A stretch of 35,224 bases of DNA from Marinisporobacter sp. Lineage in GTDB: Bacteria; Bacillota; Clostridia; Peptostreptococcales; Thermotaleaceae. Below are positions 24,241 through 31,787 of this stretch, piece after piece (position 1 is the stretch's first letter; every line of letters begins with the position of its first letter). The notes beneath the pieces are model-generated. The model worked only from the letters and a program-made list of their open reading frames with translations, was not told where the DNA came from and searched no databases. The translations under genes were made by a program, and so were the position numbers. Where the stretch lies: NCBI GenBank assembly GCA_025210395.1, contig JAOARV010000062.1:1-35224 (forward strand). The letters run 5' to 3'.

Positions 24241-24432
24241 TTATTTTACATCTTTCCCTTCGTACACTTCTTCCAATACAGTTACTTTTTTATTCGTTTT
24301 TTCAGTACAATTCATTGTTTTTTTATAAAATATTTCTTCTCTATATGCAACACTCCCTATTGTGATGATAAGAAATAAAATCGTTATGATCTGTAATAGC
24401 TTCTCTGCATTCTTTCCTATTATCAACGCCAC
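24241..24432 (-). CDS. Possible small membrane protein of 63 residues
   Basis: An open frame with one hydrophobic helix (LLQIITILFLIITIGSVAY) after a basic start, then a polar tail rich in Lys/Glu/Thr with one Cys. The first codon is GTG, and the only ribosome-site-like bases (AAGGTGG) overlap it, so the start is uncertain. No family is recognised. It is divergent from the alarmone synthetase gene and lies about 90 bases upstream of the T-box promoter. Confidence 0.35.
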   Translation of the reverse strand: MALIIGKNAEKLLQIITILFLIITIGSVAYREEIFYKKTMNCTEKTNKKVTVLEEVYEGKDVK

Positions 24433-24755
24433 CTTATTTAAAATGTTTTTTCTAGTATTCCCTGCTTTTTTTCGTTTATGCGAAGAGCTATATGATTTTT
24501 TAGAAAATATAGCTAAGGGATTACAAGCTTGCTATTTTTACCATGATAAAAAAGCTTGTTTCATATCAATTGAAGCATTTCTTTTTCCAACTGTATTTCA
24601 CCGCGTATGAATACTATTTTCTTTATTTTATTATCAGCCTATTTCCTTTTCATACCAATCACCTTTGCCAAATCTTTACAATGCCCCTATTTCTTAAACA
24701 TATGCTATAATAATTATATATTGTTAAATTTTCATTAAATAGGAGTGATTATATT
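24433..24755. other. Intergenic region with two adjacent perfect hairpins
   Basis: No gene supported; the plus-strand frame here has no ribosome site. Two inverted repeats lie side by side: AGCTATAT/ATATAGCT (24486-24493 with 24507-24514) and ACAAGCTT/AAGCTTGT (24523-24530 with 24552-24559). A -10-like TATAAT lies near 24709, before the alarmone synthetase gene. Confidence 0.45.
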
Positions 24756-25382
24756 TTGGAAGCAATGAAACTGCCAAAACATGCTGTTGAATGGAACAAT
24801 TTACTACTGATCTATCGGTTCGCTTTAAGCGAAGTAAATACCAAACTAAATATACTCAATGAGGAATTTCAATTTATCCATTCCCATAATCCCATCGAAC
24901 ATATTAAATCTCGTGTAAAATCTACTGATAGTATTATATCAAAACTGGAAAGGAAAGGTTATGCAATAACCCTTGAAAATGCACAAAAATATATCCATGA
25001 TATTGCTGGCATCAGAATTATTTGCTCCTTTACATCAGATATTTATACCATCTATGAATTAATAAAAAAACAAAGTGATATCAACATTATAGAAATAAAG
25101 GATTACATCAAAAATCCAAAGCCCAATGGTTACCAAAGCTTACATCTTATCGTGGAAATCCCCGTATTTCTCTCAGATCGCACAGCCCCTGTAAAAGTAG
25201 AAATACAAATTCGAACCATCGCTATGGACTTTTGGGCAAGTCTTGAACATAAGATTTTTTATAAATTCAATAAAATCGTTCCAGAAAGTATAACCGATCA
25301 GCTAAAGGAATGTGCTGATGTTATTAGCCATCTTGACTATACAATGCTAGATATAAAAAATAAAATGGCACAATACAAATAG
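24756..25382 (+). CDS. Small alarmone synthetase (GTP pyrophosphokinase, YjbM/YwaC type)
   Basis: Makes (p)ppGpp from ATP and GTP/GDP without a hydrolase domain; cytoplasmic. The 208 residues match the short RelA/SpoT-like family. Key motifs are KSTDSIISKLERKGY (synthetase ATP-binding), HDIAGIRIICSF, NPKPNGYQSLHLIVE and the EIQIRT segment followed by FWASLEHKIFYK. The start is a TTG at 24756, ten bases after GGAG; the next ATG is too far from that site. It is monocistronic. Confidence 0.92.
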   Translation: MEAMKLPKHAVEWNNLLLIYRFALSEVNTKLNILNEEFQFIHSHNPIEHIKSRVKSTDSIISKLERKGYAITLENAQKYIHDIAGIRIICSFTSDIYTIYELIKKQSDINIIEIKDYIKNPKPNGYQSLHLIVEIPVFLSDRTAPVKVEIQIRTIAMDFWASLEHKIFYKFNKIVPESITDQLKECADVISHLDYTMLDIKNKMAQYK

Positions 25383-25398
25383 CCACTAAAACAAAAAT

Positions 25399-25436
25399 AC
25401 CTCTTGGCTTTATTCTCCCAAGAGGTCTATATATTT
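25399..25436 (+). terminator. Terminator after the alarmone synthetase gene
   Basis: ACCTCTTGG (25399-25407) and CCAAGAGGT (25418-25426) form a perfect 9-bp stem. The tail TCTATATATTTTAAT is T-rich but not pure. Confidence 0.65.
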
Positions 25437-25477
25437 TAATAAGTTAAAAATAATATCTACCAGTTCTCCACTATCCA

Positions 25478-25804
25478 TTATTTTACTTGCTTTAACCTGG
25501 CAATATCTGCCCAATTATTAGCAGTAGCTTCTTCAACTCTATACATATCCCTCTTAATGATTTCTATATCCCCTTTAATGTGTGCTATATCATTTGACAT
25601 ACTATCATGCTCTGCTTTATTCACTTGTGCAGAATGCTCTAATGCCTTAACGATTTCATAAGTTTCATCTATCTTAGCTTTCATACCGGTTATTTCGTCT
25701 TTCATACCGGTTATTTCATCTTTCATTCCTACTATTTCATTTTTTAATGGCTTCAATTCTTCTTTAAGTATTTCTCTAATTGCTAATAGCAATTCTTTTT
25801 CCAT
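25478..25804 (-). CDS. Coiled-coil protein with heptad repeats
   Basis: A 108-residue soluble protein that is helical throughout. An amphipathic N-terminus (MEKELLLAIREILKEELKPL) leads into three consecutive seven-residue units (EIVGMKD, EITGMKD, EITGMKA), then a long coiled coil with a conserved-looking tail, EEATANNWADIARLK. The seven-codon units are visible in DNA as a 21-bp tandem repeat. GGTGGTG lies before the ATG. The family is unnamed to me; similar proteins are found scattered in Clostridia genomes. The function is unknown. Confidence 0.7.
   Translation of the reverse strand: MEKELLLAIREILKEELKPLKNEIVGMKDEITGMKDEITGMKAKIDETYEIVKALEHSAQVNKAEHDSMSNDIAHIKGDIEIIKRDMYRVEEATANNWADIARLKQVK
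25682..25744 (-). repeat. Three tandem 21-bp units inside the coiled-coil gene
   Basis: Units 25682-25702 and 25703-25723 differ at one base; the third, 25724-25744, is more diverged. Each encodes one heptad, so the repeat number can change without shifting the frame. Confidence 0.85.
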
Positions 25805-25872
25805 GATTTCACCACCTACACCTTAAGTTAACTCTATTTTAACATCAAATTACTTTCAACTCAAATTTATAT

Positions 25873-25920
25873 AAAAAAAGATCATAGCCAACTTAATTGC
25901 TGGTTATGACCTTTTTCTTT
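25873..25920 (-). terminator. Terminator of the vanZ-like gene
   Basis: An imperfect stem AGATCATAGCCA/TGGTTATGACCT with G-T wobbles and A/T-rich flanks, overlapping the end of the gene. Confidence 0.6.
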
Positions 25921-26384
25921 ATTCTACTAAGCATTAAATACATCAAAATTCCAACACTTGCCCCAGCACTATCGATCAATACATCCATCACCTGACCTCC
26001 CCTACCAGCTACAAAAAGCTGATGAACTTCATCACTTATTGCATAAGCTATACAAAACACAAGTGATAATACACTTCCTCTAAAGCCAATGCTACCACTT
26101 ACCCTAAACCCATTCATTACTAGTATTCCAAGAATTAGATACACTGTAAAGTGAGCATACTTTCGCACCATATGATTAAACCTTGCTACCAAATTTGTAG
26201 TTGTGCTGGTTTCATCTGCTATAGGAACAATTTTCCCTGCATTTTCTATAATCACCTTCGTCACCTTTTTGCTAAGACCATCTGACTGATTTGCTGGTTG
26301 AGCAGATAAACAAAATATAAGGACAAGCCATAAAAATACAGCTGTCCATGATAATACAACCTTTAAGCTTCTATCTTTAAGCAT
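25893..26384 (-). CDS. VanZ family membrane protein
   Basis: A 163-residue membrane protein with four helices and the VanZ-like pattern: FSAQP-type start (FCLSAQPANQS), the HMVRKYAHFTVYLILG segment, and YAISDEVHQLFVAGRGGQVMDVLID, with the characteristic DExHQ and GR residues. In Enterococcus VanZ affects teicoplanin resistance, but genomic VanZ-like proteins have mostly unknown roles. Isolated here, so antibiotic resistance should not be assumed. Confidence 0.88.
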   Translation of the reverse strand: MLKDRSLKVVLSWTAVFLWLVLIFCLSAQPANQSDGLSKKVTKVIIENAGKIVPIADETSTTTNLVARFNHMVRKYAHFTVYLILGILVMNGFRVSGSIGFRGSVLSLVFCIAYAISDEVHQLFVAGRGGQVMDVLIDSAGASVGILMYLMLSRIKKKVITSN

Positions 26385-26500
26385 TCAATACCTCTTTCCC
26401 AATTAGTATGTCTACACAATCTATACCCTGTACTTTTTTCCAATATCTATTTCTTATATCATAGCTTATCCCCTTAAACACATTATTATACATAGCTTTT

Positions 26501-26602
26501 CTATTGATTATTATATTCATTCAAAAGAAGACTCTTACACCCGGTAACAGAAATGAATAAAAATATAATCATTGCAGATACTATATAGTACTTATATCTC
26601 TT
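26501..26602 (-). pseudogene. Remnant or start-less tiny lipoprotein
   Basis: A frame reading KRYKYYIVSAMIIFLFISV, then a lipobox (VTGC) and a 12-residue tail before the stop. An excellent GGGAGG ribosome site lies at the right distance, but no ATG, GTG or TTG is in frame there; AAG stands where the start is expected. It looks like a lipoprotein signal peptide whose start codon was lost and which has been cut short. Confidence 0.4.
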
Positions 26603-26656
26603 AAAATTTCCTCCCTTTTATTAAATCGTTACACTAAGATTATATCATGATATGAA

Positions 26657-26687
26657 AGAAGAGCCAATCAAAGGATTTGGCTCTTCT
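26657..26687 (-). terminator. Terminator behind the decayed gene
   Basis: AGAAGAGCCAA (26657-26667) and TTGGCTCTTCT (26677-26687) form a perfect 11-bp stem just after the stop codon of the remnant at 26696. The T-tract is weak. Confidence 0.7.
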
Positions 26688-26695
26688 ATAGGTGA

Positions 26696-26914
26696 TTAGT
26701 TTTCTTTATAAACAGTAACTATAACGGTTTTGTTTTTACTTGTTTCACCCTATCCTTTATCTGTTACACTGATTTTATTATCTTTACGTGATACAAGATA
26801 TAAGTCAGACATAGTTGCATTTACAGTTAAAATAAACTTAGCTGCATCTGTTACTTTTACATCAAAGTCACATGAATAAAATCTCGTGTCATCCTTATCA
26901 TGTAATATATACCA
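26696..26914 (-). pseudogene. 3' fragment of a degraded gene with internal stop
   Basis: A coding-like frame (72 codons) begins without a start codon (WYILHDKDDTRFYSCDF), continues with a beta-strand-like FDVKVTDAAKFILTVNA region, hits TAG at 26750-26752, and resumes as GETSKNKTVIVTVYKEN up to TAA. The 5' part of the gene is gone. Strand-rich composition suggests an Ig-like or surface/phage structural domain, but I cannot identify it. Confidence 0.5.
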
Positions 26915-26945
26915 TTATAATATAATAAAAGGAATAAATAATAAA

Positions 26946-27479
26946 TCATGAAAACACCCACCTACAAACCCATATAGAAGCAAATATAGCTGCTATATGA
27001 GAGATTAACGCAGCTAGAAGAGTATGCCTCCCTCTTTTAATCCCTACAGCACCAAAATATACAGCCATGGTGTAAAAGATGGTCTCAGCTGAACCCATCA
27101 TGGTAGATGCTACTCTCCCAATAAAAGAATCCGGTCCATAAGTAGTTACCAAGTCTTTTACAATGCCTAAGGAACCACTTCCTGATATAGGTCTCATAAT
27201 AGCTAAAGGGAGTATTTCACTTGGAATCCCTAAAACCTTTGTAATAGGAGATAGTATTCGAGTAAATAGATGTAATGCTCCTGAGTCCTTAAAAATTCCT
27301 ATAGCTAAAAATATAGCAATCAGGTATGGCATAATCCGAATAGATGTTTGAAATCCTTCTGCTGCCCCTTCTACAAAAGCATCATACATATTTATTTTCT
27401 TGATCATTCCATGTAATAAAATAATCGTAATCATGATAGGAATAATCATAATAGATAAAACCTTTAATATTTCAATCAT
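26946..27479 (-). CDS. spmB: Spore maturation protein B
   Basis: A 177-residue membrane protein needed, with SpmA, for full spore core dehydration and heat resistance. Nucleoside-transporter-gate-like helices carry the family motif MRPISGSGSLGIVKDL and FIGRVASTMMGSAETIFYT. AAAGGAA precedes the ATG at 27479. It lies one base after the spmA stop, so the two are co-transcribed. Confidence 0.94.
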   Translation of the reverse strand: MIEILKVLSIMIIPIMITIILLHGMIKKINMYDAFVEGAAEGFQTSIRIMPYLIAIFLAIGIFKDSGALHLFTRILSPITKVLGIPSEILPLAIMRPISGSGSLGIVKDLVTTYGPDSFIGRVASTMMGSAETIFYTMAVYFGAVGIKRGRHTLLAALISHIAAIFASIWVCRWVFS

Positions 27480-27480
27480 T

Positions 27481-28056
27481 TTAATATTTCCTTTCTAATA
27501 GTTTACAAGTTATAATCCCTACAATCGTTGAAACGCTTGTTGCAACTAAAGAAGTTCCTATGATTTCTGTAGGGTCTAGACTTCCTGCATCTGCGCGAAT
27601 TTTAAGTACAGATAATGGAATCAATTGAATAGATGACATATTGATAACTAAAAACATACACATAGAATTGCTTGCTGCTCTTTTATGGGGATTCATACGC
27701 TGAAGCTCATTCATTGTCTTGAGTCCTAGTGCTGTTGCAGAATTTCCTGCTCCAAACATGTTAACAACCATATTCATAACAATACTGCTAATAGCTAGAT
27801 GATCTTTGGGGATTTCTGGGTACAATAATCTTATAAAGGGACTCATAAATTTCCCTATTTTTTTAATGAGTCCTGATTTTTCTGCTATATTCATAAGCCC
27901 TAGCCATACTGCCATAATCCCTGTAAGCCCAATTGCAAAAACGACTGCTTCTTGTGTATTTTTAATAACTGCATCATTGATTACATGGGTATTTTGGGTA
28001 AGTACTGCAACAAGCGTCCCACCTATAATCATCACGAACCAAATTACATTCATCAT
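27481..28056 (-). CDS. spmA: Spore maturation protein A
   Basis: A 191-residue membrane protein, partner of SpmB. Gate-domain signatures are GLTGIMAVWLGLMNIAEKSG, NMFGAGNSATALGLKTM and NSMCMFLVINMSSIQLIP. It is the first gene of the spmAB pair, preceded by a sigma-E-like promoter, which agrees with mother-cell expression. Confidence 0.94.
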   Translation of the reverse strand: MMNVIWFVMIIGGTLVAVLTQNTHVINDAVIKNTQEAVVFAIGLTGIMAVWLGLMNIAEKSGLIKKIGKFMSPFIRLLYPEIPKDHLAISSIVMNMVVNMFGAGNSATALGLKTMNELQRMNPHKRAASNSMCMFLVINMSSIQLIPLSVLKIRADAGSLDPTEIIGTSLVATSVSTIVGIITCKLLERKY

Positions 28057-28092
28057 TCTTTTCGCCCCATTTCTTATATAAGTCCTTATGAA

Positions 28093-28120
28093 AGTATATG
28101 ATGCAACTTAAAAGACATAT
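28093..28120 (-). promoter_or_regulatory. Sigma-E-like promoter of spmAB
   Basis: On the minus strand, ATA (28118-28120), 17 bases, CATATACT (28093-28100). It fits ATA-N16-18-CATANANT. The start point would be about 30 bases before spmA. The consensus is loose, so confidence is limited, but the target gene fits. Confidence 0.5.
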
Positions 28121-28284
28121 GAATACAAATGATGAATCCTCTATTTTGTATAAAAAATTTGTAGACTTATCTTCATAAAATGTATAAAATTGAGATTAAA
28201 CACACATTTAATCTATCCAATAAAAGAGTTGAAGCATAATCTATAAAATTTGTTCGTATAGATTTATGAAAGGAGTGATATTTT

Positions 28285-28680
28285 TTGAATACCCAAATTT
28301 CATTAGGCGATCTTGGCATTGTTCTACTAGGAATGGCTTTTTTAGTTTTAATCATTTATGCCATTATCCTTTTAAAGAATTTAAGTGATACGGTAAAGCT
28401 TGTACAAAACACGTTAAGAAAAAATCAATCTAACATTGATGGTATCCTTCAAGAGGCACCTTCTATTGCCAAAAATATAGAAAGTATCAGTAGTGATGTA
28501 TCACAAGATATACAATCCCTTCAGCAAACCTTTGATACCATTACTAGTAATGCAGAAGCAGCTGCCACTTCTTTTTCAAAAAATTCAGCTTTTCTAAGTT
28601 GGATTATTCGAGGGATACAAATCATTTATTCTACAAAGGAACTGTTAGGAAATTCTTCTATTCGAAAAAGAAGAGAATAG
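28285..28680 (+). CDS. DUF948-like membrane-anchored protein
   Basis: A 131-residue protein with one N-terminal membrane helix (about 8-30) and a long helical cytoplasmic region with heptads (NIESISSDVSQDIQSLQQTFDTI), like DUF948/YtxG-type general-stress proteins. The start is the TTG at 28285, nine bases after AAAGGAGTG. The basic tail (SSIRKRRE) is encoded inside the first arm of the terminator. It is divergent from spmA. The function is unknown. Confidence 0.75.
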   Translation: MNTQISLGDLGIVLLGMAFLVLIIYAIILLKNLSDTVKLVQNTLRKNQSNIDGILQEAPSIAKNIESISSDVSQDIQSLQQTFDTITSNAEAAATSFSKNSAFLSWIIRGIQIIYSTKELLGNSSIRKRRE

Positions 28681-28702
28681 CCATCTATTCTCTTCTTTTT
28701 TG
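28666..28702 (+). terminator. Terminator overlapping the DUF948-like stop
   Basis: AGAAGAGAATAG (28669-28680) pairs with CTATTCTCTTCT (28685-28696), with a 4-base loop and then six Ts. The stop codon is part of the first arm. Confidence 0.9.
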
Positions 28703-28794
28703 ATTAAATTACAATTATTTTCCATTCTTATAGCTACTTCTTTCCTACTTTTATATAAAATAATAAATTTCTATAAATTTTTTTAAATTTATAG

Positions 28795-28823
28795 TTGACT
28801 TTTATTTACAGTTCTGGTACGAT
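28795..28823 (+). promoter_or_regulatory. Promoter of abrB
   Basis: TTGACT (28795-28800), exactly 17 bases, TACGAT (28818-28823). The start point is about 47 bases before the abrB ATG. Confidence 0.7.
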
Positions 28824-28842
28824 TTAATTATACCAAAAAAAA

Positions 28843-28849
28843 TGTCGAA
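28843..28849 (+). promoter_or_regulatory. Spo0A box near abrB
   Basis: TGTCGAA matches the 0A-box core and lies just downstream of the predicted start point, as in the Bacillus subtilis abrB promoter where Spo0A represses. Only a single seven-base site is seen. Confidence 0.55.
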
Positions 28850-28875
28850 TATTGTAGAAGAGAGGAGATGGATAT

Positions 28876-29115
28876 ATGAAATCCACAGGTATAGTAAGAA
28901 AAGTAGACGAGCTAGGTAGAGTTGTACTTCCAATCGAGTTAAGAAGGACATTGAACATCAAAGAGAAGGATGCATTAGAAATTTATGTTGATAAAGATCA
29001 AATCATTCTAAAAAAATATGAGCCAGCATGTATCTTTTGTGGACAAGCAAAGGATATCACAAATTTTAAAGGTAAAAATATTTGCCCAGCTTGCATTGAA
29101 GAATTAAGTAAATAA
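28876..29115 (+). CDS. abrB: Transition-state regulator AbrB with Cys-pair tail
   Basis: A 79-residue DNA-binding regulator. The swapped-hairpin AbrB domain is MKSTGIVRKVDELGRVVLPI and onward to about residue 47. The C-terminal part carries two CxxC pairs (C52/C55 and C70/C73), which would make a small zinc site. This tail replaces the usual AbrB C-terminal dimer domain. It sits at the conserved chromosomal place near metG and a YabB-type methyltransferase. A Spo0A box suggests repression at the start of sporulation. GAGAGGAG lies before the ATG. Confidence 0.92.
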   Translation: MKSTGIVRKVDELGRVVLPIELRRTLNIKEKDALEIYVDKDQIILKKYEPACIFCGQAKDITNFKGKNICPACIEELSK

Positions 29116-29117
29116 AT

Positions 29118-29155
29118 AAAAAAAATACTTGTGTGGATGCACAAGTATTTTTTTT
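29118..29155. terminator. Bidirectional terminator
   Basis: AAAAATACTTGTG (29121-29133) pairs with CACAAGTATTTTT (29140-29152) between the convergent abrB and methyltransferase genes. Confidence 0.85.
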
Positions 29156-29897
29156 ATTGATCTCTTCCATATATTTCATGAATTTCATCTGTATAAGTTC
29201 CATCTTCATTATAAACATATAAGGGGTCCATAAATTTCAATTCAGGTCTTCCATATTTTACACATTGTATTAATAAGATATTTGGTTTTTTATTTTTGTT
29301 AGGATGTACAAATCTTATTTTCTTTGGCTCTAATTTATATTTTCTACATAAATAAATAATGTCTACTAATCTATGGGGTCTATGTACCATATAAAAATGT
29401 CCTCTGTCCTTTATAAGCTTACTAGAAACGGAAATAATATCTTCTAGATTGCATTTCACTTCATGCCTTGATATAGCTTTCATGCTTTCAGGATTTAAAA
29501 GCCCTCCTCCTGCATTCATATAGGGAGGATTAGAGGTAACACAATCAAAGGTATAGGCTTTCGTATGCTCTAAGATATTTTTTAAATCCTGTTGAATAAT
29601 TTTCACACGATCTTCTAATTGATTTAACTTCACACTTCTTGAAGCCATCTCTGCAACAGATTCTTGAATTTCAACTCCTAAAATTTCTTTGGCATTTGTT
29701 TTTCCTGCTAAAAGTATAGGAATGATTCCTGTTCCTGTTCCTAAATCTACTACACGCCAGTTTTTTCTTATTTCACAAAAATTGCTTAAGAGTACTGCAT
29801 CTATTCCAAAGCAAAACCCCTTTGGATCTTGTATAAGCCTGAGCCCTTTACACTGCAAATCATCTACTCTTTCATGTTCTTTTACTAAGTTTCCCAT
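29154..29897 (-). CDS. tRNA1(Val) (adenine37-N6)-methyltransferase-like protein
   Basis: A 247-residue SAM-dependent methyltransferase of the YabB/TrmN6 type. The SAM loop is DLGTGTGIIP (51-60), the acidic VEI follows, and the adenine-N6 signature NPPY is at 123-126. Substrate specificity inside this family (TrmN6 or another tRNA/rRNA target) cannot be fixed by reading. It is the Bacillus yabB position, between ricT and abrB. It lies 26 bases after the ResA-like gene on the same strand. Confidence 0.88.
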   Translation of the reverse strand: MGNLVKEHERVDDLQCKGLRLIQDPKGFCFGIDAVLLSNFCEIRKNWRVVDLGTGTGIIPILLAGKTNAKEILGVEIQESVAEMASRSVKLNQLEDRVKIIQQDLKNILEHTKAYTFDCVTSNPPYMNAGGGLLNPESMKAISRHEVKCNLEDIISVSSKLIKDRGHFYMVHRPHRLVDIIYLCRKYKLEPKKIRFVHPNKNKKPNILLIQCVKYGRPELKFMDPLYVYNEDGTYTDEIHEIYGRDQ

Positions 29898-29923
29898 AAT
29901 TCCTATCTCTCCTAATTCTAATC

Positions 29924-30511
29924 CTATTTATTTAATGTATTTTCGATTTTTTCAATCATGACTTCTTTCTCCATACTTTGAGTGACAGACTCCTCTACGA
30001 TTCCTTCTTGATTGATAATATAGGTAGCAGGAAATGCATTCACCTTATATTTAACAGATATATTTCCATCTACATCATACAATATAGGAAATGTATAGCC
30101 TTTTTCATCTAAAAATTCATTTACTCCTTCTACATCTTTTTTTTCAGCAGCCAATACGTTTACAACTAAAAATACGATGTCCTTTTCTTTATACTGTTCA
30201 TATACTTCTTGTATATAACGCATCTCCTGAGCACAGGAACCGCACCAAGTAGTAAAAAAATTAAGGAATACTACTTTCCCCTTCAAATCAGATAATTTTA
30301 TTTCATTGCCTTCTCTATCTAAAAGTGTGAAATCATAAGCTTGATCTCCTACAAATACACCCTTTTCTTCTTTAGTTATCTCATCTTTTTCTTTAGTCTT
30401 CTGTGACTGAATAATTAGGTTTTCTTTTGGCTCTTCATTTTTAACAAATATAAAAAAAACAACAATTCCTAACAAAATAACTCCCAATAAAACAGCCCTC
30501 TTTTTATACAT
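29924..30511 (-). CDS. TlpA/ResA-like thiol-disulfide oxidoreductase
   Basis: A 195-residue membrane-tethered thioredoxin-fold protein acting outside the cell. An N-terminal helix (about 5-23) is followed by a charged spacer, then the AhpC-TSA/Redoxin domain with FTLLDREGNEIKLSDLKGK and the active site WCGSC (89-93), cis-Pro in AFPATYI. I chose the ATG at 30511, behind AGGGAGGGGG. It could reduce apocytochromes or other exported disulfides, but no cytochrome gene is visible nearby. Confidence 0.9.
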   Translation of the reverse strand: MYKKRAVLLGVILLGIVVFFIFVKNEEPKENLIIQSQKTKEKDEITKEEKGVFVGDQAYDFTLLDREGNEIKLSDLKGKVVFLNFFTTWCGSCAQEMRYIQEVYEQYKEKDIVFLVVNVLAAEKKDVEGVNEFLDEKGYTFPILYDVDGNISVKYKVNAFPATYIINQEGIVEESVTQSMEKEVMIEKIENTLNK

Positions 30512-30598
30512 ACTTCCCCCTCCCTTTCCCACTTTCATTACAAGGGTTTCTATACCATTATACTACAATCTAAAAAATAAATGCTGAAAACTATTTCT

Positions 30599-30631
30599 AC
30601 AAAAAAACCCCCTTGTTACAGGGGCTTTTTG
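30599..30631 (-). terminator. Terminator of the ferredoxin gene
   Basis: On the minus strand, AGCCCCT-gtaaca-AGGGGGT is followed by seven Ts, immediately after the ferredoxin stop codon. Confidence 0.85.
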
Positions 30632-30632
30632 T

Positions 30633-30842
<210 letters not shown>

Positions 30843-30889
30843 CTAAGTATTTCCACTCCCTATATAAATTATAACAATCCTACTCCATT

Positions 30890-31786
30890 TTATTCCTCTG
30901 CTTGTTTCTCTCCTCCACTTACTATCTCTTCTTGGACTTTTTTGCAACAACATTTCATTCTCTTGATTTGTTCTTTATGATAGACAAATATATCATCACT
31001 TAACTTATTTTCTTGTCCTCTTTTTGTTTTTTCTAATATATGACGCACCTTTACAGACTCTAATAATACATTATTCGCTATAACAATTCCTTCCCCATCT
31101 GGTGTGATTACCTTCTCTCCCTGTTCTGGAAGGTTTTCTCTAAGGCATTGATAGGTTTCATGTTCATATTTTAAGCAACACATCAATCTACCACAAATTC
31201 CAGATATTTTTGTTGGATTTAGAGATAAACTCTGTTCCTTAGCCATTTTTATAGATACAGGTTCAAAATCCCCTAGCCAAGTAGCACAACAAAGACCTTT
31301 TCCACAAGGGCCTATTCCACCAATCATCTTTGCTTCATCTCTAACACCAATTTGACGTAGCTCTATTCTTGTTTTAAAAACAGCTGCCAAATCTTTTACT
31401 AGCTCTCTAAAGTCTACTCTTCCATCTGCAGTAAAGTAAAATATTACTTTGTTATTATCAAAGGTATATTCCACATCAATAAGCTTCATTTCTAACTGAT
31501 GGGTATCAATTTTTTCTAAGCAAATTTCAAAGGCTTCTTTTTCTTTTTCTATATTTTGATTATTCTCTATTTCATCTTCTAAAGTAGCCACCCTCAATAC
31601 TTTTTTTAATGGAGCTACGATATCATCTTCTTTAATTTCTTTTGGTCCTACAACCACTTCTCCAAATTCTACTCCTCTTGCAGTCTCTACTATAACATTT
31701 TGACCTTTTTCAATCGTAATTTCATCTGGATCAAAATAATATATTTTCCCTGCTTTTTTAAATCTTATTCCAACAACGGTTACCAT
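30890..31786 (-). CDS. ricT: PSP1-domain protein RicT (YaaT)
   Basis: A 298-residue cytoplasmic protein. In Bacillus, RicT works with RicA and RicF to assist RNase Y processing, competence and sporulation phosphorelay. The PSP1 C-terminal domain and the Cys-rich segments GGIGPCGKGLCCATWLG and GICGRLMCCLKYE are conserved; they hold the iron-sulfur ligands. It has an extra CCCKK near the C-terminus. It lies one base after holB, in an operon with tmk. Confidence 0.93.
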   Translation of the reverse strand: MVTVVGIRFKKAGKIYYFDPDEITIEKGQNVIVETARGVEFGEVVVGPKEIKEDDIVAPLKKVLRVATLEDEIENNQNIEKEKEAFEICLEKIDTHQLEMKLIDVEYTFDNNKVIFYFTADGRVDFRELVKDLAAVFKTRIELRQIGVRDEAKMIGGIGPCGKGLCCATWLGDFEPVSIKMAKEQSLSLNPTKISGICGRLMCCLKYEHETYQCLRENLPEQGEKVITPDGEGIVIANNVLLESVKVRHILEKTKRGQENKLSDDIFVYHKEQIKRMKCCCKKVQEEIVSGGEKQAEE

Positions 31787-31787
31787 T

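Noticed and set aside
24362..24610. Plus-strand open frame of 82 codons between the T-box operon and the alarmone synthetase
   Set aside because: No ribosome site precedes any start codon, the frame crosses the two hairpins, and the composition is Phe-rich as expected from T-rich DNA.
25893..26384. VanZ-like gene as an antibiotic-resistance determinant
   Set aside because: There is no van cluster around it; chromosomal VanZ-like proteins are common and mostly of unknown role.
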